In this document: positions 57,201 to 64,000 of the stretch, piece after piece
How positions within the stretch are numbered: position 1 is the first letter of the stretch
Layout of the letters: every line of letters starts with the position of its first letter
Source: Stenotrophomonas nitritireducens
GTDB taxonomy: Bacteria > Pseudomonadota > Gammaproteobacteria > Xanthomonadales > Xanthomonadaceae
Length of the DNA stretch: 64,000 nucleotides
Direction: 5' to 3'
Assembly: GCF_001700965.1 (NCBI RefSeq)
Contig: NZ_CP016756.1
Span: 558,001 to 622,000 of the forward strand
Notes under the pieces: generated by a model
What the model saw: the letters and a program-made list of their open reading frames with translations, nothing else
Database searches by the model: none
What the model was told of the DNA's origin: nothing
Program-made: the position numbers and the translations under genes

Positions 57201-57807
57201 TGAAGCGCATGCGATTGCCAAGACCTTCAATCTTGACGGTAAGGCTGTTCCAGGTCGCACCGGTCAGATTCTTGACCGAGGTTGCATTGGAGATCGCGCG
57301 GTTGGGGAACAGCCCCGAGCCGTGATGCCTGGCCTTCTCGAGAATGGTCGTTGTCGGCGTATCGACTACGCGATAGCCACCGGTCAGACCCGAGCGGAAT
57401 GGATCGATGGTCTGGGTAGCAGCCCAGTTCATGTAATTACCGCTCCACTGCTTGTCAGTGGGGCAATTGAATGAGCTGGCTGCCCCGGTCGGGTAGAAAT
57501 ACCGATCCGTCTCGATGCTGCTGTAGTTGTACAGATAGCACTTATTGGGATCGAAATAACCCGAATAACGACGAGAACTATCGTAGTTGCCGATATTCGC
57601 CTGACTGATCAGCGTCGGGTACTCCACCGAAGGCACCAGCACCAGGTTGCCGGGAACGTCGCTGCCGACGAACATCGGCGACTGTGCGATTTCCACCGCA
57701 GGCGCGCTCATTGAGCAAACGGCCGCGAACAGTCCAATGGCAATACCGCCGAACCTGCTTTTGATCAGGCCTGGCTGTTTGTTTTTAGTGCCGGGATAAG
57801 TATTCAT
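54220..57807 (-). CDS. pilY1: Type IV pilus tip adhesin/assembly protein PilY1
   Basis: The 1195-residue protein has a signal peptide (cut near APAVE). A variable N-terminal half has von-Willebrand-like features only weakly visible. The C-terminal half is a PilY1/PilC beta-propeller with [32 protein letters not shown] and [18 protein letters not shown]. A calcium-loop candidate [14 protein letters not shown] lies near the end. PilY1 caps the pilus, controls retraction and mediates adhesion. It lies 29 bp after pilX. Its stop overlaps the pilE upstream TTG. Confidence 0.95.
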   Translation of the reverse strand: [1195 protein letters not shown]

Positions 57808-57836
57808 GATCTTTCAGAGCCCCATGGCGACGGTAC

Positions 57837-58400
57837 TTACTTGACCGTGATGTTGGATTGCAGGACGACGACCGCGCGATCCGCCGCTGTGGCTGGATCG
57901 TGGCTGCGCGCGATGATGCGATAGAACGACTCCAGGGTCACACCGCCACCACCGCCATATTGGTTTGCGTTGGCACTCTGATTCTGCTGCAGCTCATCCG
58001 TGCTCTCGCGTTGCCCGAGGTACTGGACGAAATACTGCGGGCGGCCAGCTGCCTGGCTCTGGGTTGCCGTGCCATTGACCCAGCCGGCGCCACCGCCGGT
58101 ATAGGTACCGGCTGGCGGTATGGGACAGACCACACCGGCCACGCTGCAGTCGGTACCGATCGAGCTGCCCGCCACAACGGCGGCTCGAACCGCAACCTCG
58201 GCTTCACGCAAGGCGGACTCCGCCGATTGGAACGCCAGGCTGCGGTCATACATATTGCCGCTCATGCGCTCGCGCAGCAGCGTGCCGCGGATGCTTGCGA
58301 GGCCAATCAGGGTGATCACGATCAGGATCAGCAGTACGACCAGCAGACTCGCGCCCCGTTGCCGGGTGGCGCAGACGTCCACGCGATTATTGATGTTCAT
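57837..58400 (-). CDS. pilX: Minor pilin PilX
   Basis: The 187-residue protein has the PilX-type N-terminus RG|ASLLVVLLILIVITLIGL followed by RERMSGNMYDRSLAFQSAE, a hallmark of the family. The sequence lacks the canonical Glu5 pattern, as is usual for PilX. Its ATG overlaps the pilW stop (ATGA), indicating coupled translation. PilX is part of the priming complex at the pilus tip. Confidence 0.92.
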   Translation of the reverse strand: MNINNRVDVCATRQRGASLLVVLLILIVITLIGLASIRGTLLRERMSGNMYDRSLAFQSAESALREAEVAVRAAVVAGSSIGTDCSVAGVVCPIPPAGTYTGGGAGWVNGTATQSQAAGRPQYFVQYLGQRESTDELQQNQSANANQYGGGGGVTLESFYRIIARSHDPATAADRAVVVLQSNITVK

Positions 58401-59338
58401 TGCGCACGATTCCTCAAGGTAACCACCTGCTCCAACTGACGCGTCAGCGGGACATTACCGCTGCCCACCGGGCTGTCGCTGTTGACGGTGAAGGTGATAC
58501 GGATCGACGTCACGTCCTGCCAGCCCGCGACTGCGCCTGCAGCCACATAATCGGTAGTGGCAGCGTCCTGCAGGTACTCCAGCTGCATGTCTGAAACACC
58601 CTCGACCATTTCCTCACGCGCGCCGCCATTGAGGACACGAAACAGCGAGCTTCCACCACGGCCGTTGCTGGCCACGAACCAGCGCACGCCATTGAGTTTG
58701 CTTATCACCGAGTTTTTCGGATAAAGGTAAGCGGGAGCCGCAGCGTTACAGGGGGCCGGCAGCACGTTCAAGCTGGTACTGCAGTTGCCCGTGTTGGCAT
58801 GACTGATCGTGGTAGCACTGACCGGGCCCGCGCGGAATACGGCAACCTGCCGGGTATCGCAGACCATCAGCACGTCGTTGGCGGCCAGACCAGTGGATTT
58901 GTCCACGGTGAAAACCGTACCTGTCTGGGACGACACGTTGGCCAGCTCATCGCCGACCAACAGCAGCTGCAATGCGTCGCTGCCCGCGACGGAGCCAGTC
59001 AAGCTGCCGTTGTCATAACCATTCACCGCCTGCGACCAGGTACTCCACCAGTTGGCGCCACCAAGGTCGGCCACGTTTGCAACCGGCAAACCGATATCGC
59101 ATGGGTTGCCCCCCGCTTCACGGATATCCCTGCTCATCATCTCGAAACCGAACTGCATGTTCTCCTGGACCTTGCCCAGTCCGTCCGTAGTCCGATAAGC
59201 CTGTTGACTGGACACGAAGATCATTACCACCGCGCCCAGTACGATCAGAGCGATGATCATTGCGATCATCAGCTCGATCAGGGTCATGCCCGCCATTCCG
59301 GCGGGTGATTTCATTCGAATTGCACGCATCCGCGTCAT
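58397..59338 (-). CDS. pilW: Minor pilin PilW
   Basis: The 313-residue protein has the cleavage site AG|MTLIELMIAMIIALIVLGAV and the PilW segment SQQAYRTTDGLGKVQENMQF. The large C-terminal domain contains Cys pairs. The ATG at 59338 overlaps the pilV stop (ATGA). PilW links PilX, PilV and PilY1 in the tip complex. Confidence 0.93.
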   Translation of the reverse strand: MTRMRAIRMKSPAGMAGMTLIELMIAMIIALIVLGAVVMIFVSSQQAYRTTDGLGKVQENMQFGFEMMSRDIREAGGNPCDIGLPVANVADLGGANWWSTWSQAVNGYDNGSLTGSVAGSDALQLLLVGDELANVSSQTGTVFTVDKSTGLAANDVLMVCDTRQVAVFRAGPVSATTISHANTGNCSTSLNVLPAPCNAAAPAYLYPKNSVISKLNGVRWFVASNGRGGSSLFRVLNGGAREEMVEGVSDMQLEYLQDAATTDYVAAGAVAGWQDVTSIRITFTVNSDSPVGSGNVPLTRQLEQVVTLRNRAQ

Positions 59339-59841
59339 AGCCTCACCACCGTTTGCGCCTGACGCTCCGCGCCACCCTCGACATTGTCGGCCGCCGCATC
59401 GCTTTTGCTCCCGCGTGTGTCATCCCACTGCACAGTCACCGTACAAACGCCCGCCACACACGAAATCTGCCCACAGATGCTCTCGTCGTCAGGATCGCTG
59501 GTCATGCCGTTTTTCAACGACTGGATCCACCGGCTCACATCATTCTGGGCCAGCGTGCCGCCAGCTGGCACTGTGCACTCCATGCCATCGGTGTTGTAGG
59601 CACCTGCAAGCGCTGCCTGGCGATTGGCGCGCATCGCATCAATCGCCGAATACGAATATGCAACCACTTGGCTACGCTCCAGCGAACTCTGCCCGTTTCG
59701 CAAAGCGGTGGCCTGCATGGCGGCAATGCCGAGCAGCGCAACCCCCAGCACCAATACCGAGACCATCACTTCGATCAAGCTGAAGCCTGCCAGTCGGCGG
59801 GGCGGAGCTGCGCTGCGGGAATAGGCGTTTCCAATTTTCAT
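59335..59841 (-). CDS. pilV: Minor pilin PilV
   Basis: The 168-residue product has the site AG|FSLIEVMVSVLVLGVALLGI with Glu5 and the family feature MQATALRNGQSSLERSQV. Cys residues in SICGQISCVAGVCTV probably form disulfides. It lies 16 bp after fimT and is coupled to pilW. Confidence 0.93.
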   Translation of the reverse strand: MKIGNAYSRSAAPPRRLAGFSLIEVMVSVLVLGVALLGIAAMQATALRNGQSSLERSQVVAYSYSAIDAMRANRQAALAGAYNTDGMECTVPAGGTLAQNDVSRWIQSLKNGMTSDPDDESICGQISCVAGVCTVTVQWDDTRGSKSDAAADNVEGGAERQAQTVVRL

Positions 59842-59857
59842 CTACCCTGACCTCAGT

Positions 59858-60388
59858 TCAAGGACACGCACCGCCACCATTCACCCGGCTGCTGGCGATA
59901 CGCGCAGCCGAAGCGAGGGTGACAGTGCGTTGGTTATCTGCCGGACTTCCGGTTGGAATACAGAAAGTCACCGCACTATTGACGGCTGTACTGGACAAGC
60001 CATCAGGACGAAAGGTGATCCGCTGCACACCCGAAGTCACCTGGACCGGGGGCTTGGCTTGGTTTACCCGCAGCACCGTGCTGTCAGACTCGATGACCGT
60101 CAACCACGTGCCCCAGCCACCGCCGCAGTTCGCGCCATCGGCACTGCCGCAGACCGATACCCGCGTATTGCGCTTGATAGCCTCGCTGCGTGCCTGCTGC
60201 AGCGAGCCGACCAACTCGTTGGCCTGGCTGGTCAAACGGTTGGAATTGATGATAGAACGGAACGACGGAGTGGCGATCGCCAAAAGGATGGCCGCGATGG
60301 CCACCGTCACCATCAGTTCGACCAGGCTGAAGCCTCGGACACGGCCATGCGCCGACGCGCGTTCAGCTGCTGGAAGAATGCTGGGCAT
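59858..60388 (-). CDS. fimT: Minor pseudopilin FimT/FimU (GspH family)
   Basis: The 176-residue protein starts at an ATG with AAAGGG upstream. It has the site RG|FSLVELMVTVAIAAILLAIA with normal Glu5 and the GspH domain (LVGSLQQARSEAIKRNTRVS, then CGSADGANCGGGWGTW). In Pseudomonas FimU primes pilus assembly with PilVWX. FimT in relatives binds DNA during transformation. It is the first gene of the operon and divergent from the AlgZ-like kinase. Confidence 0.92.
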   Translation of the reverse strand: MPSILPAAERASAHGRVRGFSLVELMVTVAIAAILLAIATPSFRSIINSNRLTSQANELVGSLQQARSEAIKRNTRVSVCGSADGANCGGGWGTWLTVIESDSTVLRVNQAKPPVQVTSGVQRITFRPDGLSSTAVNSAVTFCIPTGSPADNQRTVTLASAARIASSRVNGGGACP

Positions 60389-60523
60389 ACCCTTTCCCCA
60401 TATGGACGGCTTACTCTATTTGCTGGAGACCAGCCACTCCACCAGTTCAGGGATGAACGGCTCGATCCGGCGCATGAATGGCTTAGTTCGCACTCCCCTT
60501 GCTTCCACGGAAACCAACGCCGC

Positions 60524-61558
60524 ATGTCCACGCCCCAGCCGGCAGAACTGAACCCTCTGGACCCACTCTCCCAGGCGCAGACCATCATCCGCATCATGCT
60601 GGCTGGCGAGGCATTGGCCGCACTGCTGACCTTGTCCCAAAGTGCACGCGTCGACCTCCTCACCTACTTCGGCTTGGCCTCGTTCACCATCCAATGGGTG
60701 GCCCTGGCATCGCTTGCCCTGCTTTACATCGCGCGCCGACACCTGCGCCGCAGCAGCCCAACGCAGATCTCGGTGGTAGCGTTGATGGCATTGCTTTGCA
60801 GTACCTGGCTGGTCACGGCACTGGCAACGGTCCTGCTGAAAGACACGTGGCTTGCCCCGCCGGAAGGCTGGGCGATATTTGCGGCAAAGCTGAGCACAAT
60901 GGCGCTGCTGATAGGCCTTGTAGCGCTTATCGCCTTCCAAAGCCATTGGCGTCTAAGGCAACTGGCGGTGCGCGCCAAACAAGCCGAGTTGGAAGCACTC
61001 CAGGCCCGCATTCGCCCCCATTTCCTGTTCAATACCCTCAACACCGGCGCTGCCTTGGTCCATCAACGCCCACAGGATGCCGAGCGTCTGCTACTGGACC
61101 TTGCCGACCTGTTCCGAGCGGCACTCGCCGGTCCACGCACGATCCCTTTGAGTGAGGAAATAGCATTGTCCCAGCGCTACGCCGAAATCGAAGGATTGCG
61201 CTTCGGCGACCGCATGCAGATTCACTGGCATCTACCTGCCCCCATACCTGAGCAACGTGTGCCGACGCTTTCCATCCAACCCCTGATCGAGAACGCGATC
61301 CGCCACGGGGTTGAGCCATCGCCTGAAGGCGGCGAGATACAAGTTCGCATGCAACAGCTGGCAAACGCACTCAACATCACCATCGAGAACGCCCTACCCC
61401 CTGCCGGCGCCCCCAACCTGAGAACCGGCCACAAGGTGGGGCTTGAATCCTCGCGCGCGCGCATCCAGGCCATGACCGGCGGGTTGGGCGATGTAACAAC
61501 CCGCGTTGAAAACGGCCGCCACATCACCACCATCACCCTGCCTGTTTTACCGCACTGA
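60524..61558 (+). CDS. AlgZ/FimS-like sensor histidine kinase (LytS type)
   Basis: The ATG at 60524 (MSTPQPAELNPLDPLSQ) gives 344 residues. Four membrane helices (about 20-150) precede a short helix and the kinase core. The core has RPHFLFNTLNTGAALVHQRP with the phospho-acceptor His near 166, the N box QPLIENAIRHGVEP, and a divergent G box GHKVGLESSRARIQ. In Pseudomonas AlgZ and AlgR activate the fimU-pilVWXY1E operon, and here the kinase gene is divergent from that operon. No LytTR regulator gene is adjacent. Its stop directly abuts the ppnN stop. Confidence 0.87.
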   Translation: MSTPQPAELNPLDPLSQAQTIIRIMLAGEALAALLTLSQSARVDLLTYFGLASFTIQWVALASLALLYIARRHLRRSSPTQISVVALMALLCSTWLVTALATVLLKDTWLAPPEGWAIFAAKLSTMALLIGLVALIAFQSHWRLRQLAVRAKQAELEALQARIRPHFLFNTLNTGAALVHQRPQDAERLLLDLADLFRAALAGPRTIPLSEEIALSQRYAEIEGLRFGDRMQIHWHLPAPIPEQRVPTLSIQPLIENAIRHGVEPSPEGGEIQVRMQQLANALNITIENALPPAGAPNLRTGHKVGLESSRARIQAMTGGLGDVTTRVENGRHITTITLPVLPH

Positions 61559-62947
61559 TCAGGCAACCACCTGATAACAAGGGTGATATTCGCCGGAAAT
61601 CTTCATCCGGCGCTGCTCGACGAAGGCGCGCAGCAGTTCGTCCAGCGCCTGCATCATCTCGGAATCGCCGTGGATCTTGAACGGGCCGAATTCCTCGATC
61701 CGGGCCATGCTCTCTTCCTTGACGTTGCCGGCGACGATGCCGGAGAACGCACGTCGCAGGTCGGCGGCCAGATCCGGTGCCGAGCGTCCCTTGTGCAGGT
61801 CCAGGCCCGCCATCGCCTCGTGGGTAGGCACGAACGGCTGCTGGTAGGCCAGCGGGATCTCCACCTGCCAGTTGTAGAAGAACGAATCGCGATGCGCCAG
61901 GCGGAACTCGCGCACCCGCTTGATGCCCTGCGACATCTTCCGGGCAACGCCAACCGGCTCGCCGACGATGATCTCGTAGCGCTCTGCAGCCTTGTCACCC
62001 AGGGTCAAGCGGATGAAACGGTCGATCTGCTGGAAGTAAGGCGCGGCGATGGCCGGGCCGCTGAGGATCAGCGGGAACGGCAGATCCTTGTTTTCCTCGC
62101 GCAGCAGGATGCCGAGCAGGTACAGGATTTCCTCGGCGGTGCCCACGCCGCCCGGGAACACGATGATGCCGTGGCCAAGACGGACGAAGGCCTCCAGGCG
62201 CTTCTCGATGTCCGGCATGATCACCAGGTGATTGACGATCGGGTTCGGCGACTCGGCCGCGATGATGCCCGGCTCGGTGATGCCGATGTAGCGGGTGTTG
62301 GTCTTGCGCTGCTTGGCGTGGGCGATGGTGGCGCCCTTCATCGGGCCCTTCATCGCGCCCGGGCCGCAGCCGGTGCAGATGTCCAGGCTGCGCAGGCCCA
62401 GCTCGTAACCGACCTGCTTGGTGTACAGGTACTCATCGCGGGAAATCGAGTGGCCGCCCCAGCACACGACCAGGTTGGGGTCGCTGGGCTGCAGGATGCG
62501 CGCATTGCGCAGCACGCCGAACACTGCGTTGGTGATGCCGTCGGAGGTCTCCAGATCGGAGGCGTATTCCGGGCCCAGTTCGATGGCCATGTAGGCCAGG
62601 TCGCGCACCACCGAGAACAGCAGCTCGGCGATACCGCGGATGATCTCACCATCAACGAACGCCATCGCCGGCGCATTGCTCAGGTCGATGCGGACGCCAC
62701 GGTCCTGCTGGGTCACCTGCACGTCGAAATCAGGATAGAGGTCGCGTGCAGCGCGCGGGTCATCCGAGGCGCTGCCACTGGTCAGCACTGCCAGCGCACA
62801 GCGCCGCAGCAGCTCGTGCATGCCGCCACTGGAGGCGTCGCGCAACCGCGCCACTTCCGTCCGCGATAACACATCCAGCCCACCGCGGGGATAAATACGT
62901 GCGTCCTGCACCGGCAGCGCCCTCGCTGGCCCTTCATTCTTGGTCAT
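61559..62947 (-). CDS. ppnN: Pyrimidine/purine nucleotide 5'-monophosphate nucleosidase PpnN
   Basis: The ATG at 62947 (MTKNEGPARALPVQD) gives 462 residues, close to E. coli PpnN (454). A start at 62998 is possible. The LOG-type Rossmann domain carries the signature FPGGVGTAEE near 280, and flanking N- and C-terminal domains match PpnN. The enzyme splits nucleoside monophosphates into base and ribose 5-phosphate and in E. coli is stimulated by (p)ppGpp. It is unrelated to the pilin genes. Confidence 0.93.
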   Translation of the reverse strand: MTKNEGPARALPVQDARIYPRGGLDVLSRTEVARLRDASSGGMHELLRRCALAVLTSGSASDDPRAARDLYPDFDVQVTQQDRGVRIDLSNAPAMAFVDGEIIRGIAELLFSVVRDLAYMAIELGPEYASDLETSDGITNAVFGVLRNARILQPSDPNLVVCWGGHSISRDEYLYTKQVGYELGLRSLDICTGCGPGAMKGPMKGATIAHAKQRKTNTRYIGITEPGIIAAESPNPIVNHLVIMPDIEKRLEAFVRLGHGIIVFPGGVGTAEEILYLLGILLREENKDLPFPLILSGPAIAAPYFQQIDRFIRLTLGDKAAERYEIIVGEPVGVARKMSQGIKRVREFRLAHRDSFFYNWQVEIPLAYQQPFVPTHEAMAGLDLHKGRSAPDLAADLRRAFSGIVAGNVKEESMARIEEFGPFKIHGDSEMMQALDELLRAFVEQRRMKISGEYHPCYQVVA

Positions 62948-63005
62948 TTCCACAACTGCTCCTTCCTCTTTGGCGATCGACTTTAGCGCTCCCCCCATTA
63001 AAAAG

Positions 63006-63033
63006 AAAACGGCCGGGTCGCCCCGGCCGTTTT
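63006..63033 (-). terminator. Intrinsic terminator of the Oar-like receptor gene
   Basis: AAAACGGCCGGG and CCCGGCCGTTTT pair, with TTTTCTTTTT following on the minus strand, 27 bp after the receptor stop and before ppnN. Confidence 0.9.
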
Positions 63034-63059
63034 CGGTTTACATCCGATCAATCAGACGA

Positions 63060-64000
63060 TCAGAACTGGTAGCGGAAGCCCAGCTGCAGCGACCACTGCG
63101 AGACACCCTGATTGAAACCATCGGCGTCCGCGTTGGCGGCGGTCGGCTTGTCGTTGTACAGCTTGTCGTAGACGTACTTGCCATCGACCATGCCGGCCAG
63201 ATTGGCACCGCGGGCATTTGCATAGAAGCCGTAGTCGTAGATCTGACCCCACTTCTTGTTCAGCATGTTGCCCACGTTCTGCACGTCAAGCCAGATTTCC
63301 GACTTGTGGCCCTTCATGAAGCCCGGCAGTTCCTGCGACACGCGGATGTCGAAGGTATTGATCCAGCCGGTACGGAAGCCATTGGCCGGCGCGTAGCTGC
63401 CAGCGTACTTGGCGAGCTGCGGGTTCTCTGCCAACCAGGCAAAGAACTGCTCCTCCAGCTTCGGGTCGGCCTTGAACACGCCGGTCTTGGAGTCGAAGCC
63501 GCCGAACAGCACGTCACCCGGGCCCTTCGGCACGTAGAACAGGTCGTTGGAGTTACGGCCGTCACCATTGGCGTCGCCGTTGAAGATGTAGCTGTACGGA
63601 CGGCCGCTGCGGCCTTCATACACCAGGCCAACGCGGGTCTGGTAGTCACCGAAGAACTTGTGCTTCCAGTCCAGCGAACCGGAGACACGGTCCTTGATCT
63701 CGTAACGCGAGGTGGTCTCGGTGTCCGAGTTGACGTTGAAGGAATACTGGTTACCCCAACCCGAGCTGGCGGTGGAGCTGGTCAGCGAACCCACTTCGGT
63801 GGCGTCGGTGTAGGTGTAACCCAGGCTCCAGGACCAGTCGCTGCCTTCGGTGAACGGCTTGCTCAGCGAGACGGTGAACTGGCTGGTGCGGCCCTTGTCG
63901 GTGTTGTCGATCAGGAAGACGTCGCTGTACGCCTTATTACGACCAGCGCGGTTGTCGTCCGTAGTCCAGGAGCCGTTGACGCTCTTGGCCGGGTTCCAGT
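63060..64000 (-). CDS. Oar-like TonB-dependent receptor, C-terminal part
   Basis: The frame is open to the window edge, so only the last 313 residues are seen. They are barrel strands of the Oar/CarboxypepD_reg-type receptor: YSFNVNSDTETTSRYEIKDR, GLVYEGRSGRPYSYIFNGDA, FDIRVSQELPGFMKGHKSE, and the terminal LQLGFRYQF with Phe last. Receptors of this group in Xanthomonadaceae usually have an N-terminal carboxypeptidase-regulatory-like domain and are linked to protein or peptide uptake. That part is outside the window. Confidence 0.88.
   Translation of the reverse strand, partial: WNPAKSVNGSWTTDDNRAGRNKAYSDVFLIDNTDKGRTSQFTVSLSKPFTEGSDWSWSLGYTYTDATEVGSLTSSTASSGWGNQYSFNVNSDTETTSRYEIKDRVSGSLDWKHKFFGDYQTRVGLVYEGRSGRPYSYIFNGDANGDGRNSNDLFYVPKGPGDVLFGGFDSKTGVFKADPKLEEQFFAWLAENPQLAKYAGSYAPANGFRTGWINTFDIRVSQELPGFMKGHKSEIWLDVQNVGNMLNKKWGQIYDYGFYANARGANLAGMVDGKYVYDKLYNDKPTAANADADGFNQGVSQWSLQLGFRYQF

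Overview
The window is high-GC gammaproteobacterial chromosome and reads as Xanthomonadaceae, most likely Stenotrophomonas or a close relative. The evidence is the gene content (AcvB/VirJ-like protein, TraB/GumN protein, many TonB-dependent receptors, a thrS-infC-rpmI-rplT-pheS-pheT-ihfA-merR block) together with two dispersed palindromic repeat families: a GTAG-headed 'GTAGTGCCGAGC...GCTCGGCA' element and a 'GTGGGAGCGGCGTAAGCCGCGAAGC' element. No rRNA, phage, insertion sequence or CRISPR array was seen. Six tRNA genes are present: Phe, Ala, Pro, two Val and Asn.

Layout. Positions 1-9.7 kb: queG end, xseA, AcvB-like protein, M48 protease, serine hydrolase with a TPR-like tail, a SUMF1-type lipoprotein divergent from rnd, then tRNA-Phe and tRNA-Ala. 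9.8-11 kb: a serine hydrolase pseudogene whose catalytic Tyr codon is a stop. 11.3-19.5 kb: a sugar locus with a GH9 enzyme of probable exo-glucosaminidase type, divergent from a ROK regulator, followed by a PfkB sugar kinase, an FHS-type MFS permease and a TonB-dependent receptor. Two promoters here carry matching palindromes at identical spacing. 19.8-29.8 kb, all on the minus strand: a receptor with an STN signalling domain, ECF sigma factor, FecR, exported amidohydrolase with a C-terminal carbohydrate-binding-like domain, exported M20 hydrolase, and a GH20 hexosaminidase lipoprotein.

30-40.6 kb: lipoprotein, acyl-CoA dehydrogenase, a 55-bp tandem palindrome array, HNH endonuclease, dxs, TraB/GumN protein, a small basic protein coupled to an LMW-phosphatase-like protein, lipocalin, DUF333 lipoprotein and two small unknown genes flanking a five-unit composite palindrome array of about 785 bp. 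40.8-48.9 kb: tRNA-Pro and the translation operon. Here infC appears to start at ATC, and thrS is preceded by a short ORF with two Thr codons and an intrinsic terminator.

49-64 kb: a Fur-box-linked small membrane protein and a frameshifted secreted protein, two tRNA-Val genes, uvrB, a pseudopilin lacking Glu5, tRNA-Asn, the minor pilin operon fimT-pilV-pilW-pilX-pilY1-pilE, a divergent AlgZ-like kinase, ppnN, and the 3' end of an Oar-like receptor.

How the parts may work together (inference). The GH9, GH20, kinase, permease and receptor fit uptake and phosphorylation of amino sugars from partly deacetylated chitin oligomers, under ROK control. The STN receptor, sigma, FecR and two exported amidohydrolases look like a substrate-sensing uptake system for an N-acylated or peptide-like compound that is cleaved in the periplasm. 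No function was tested; all assignments come from motifs and context.
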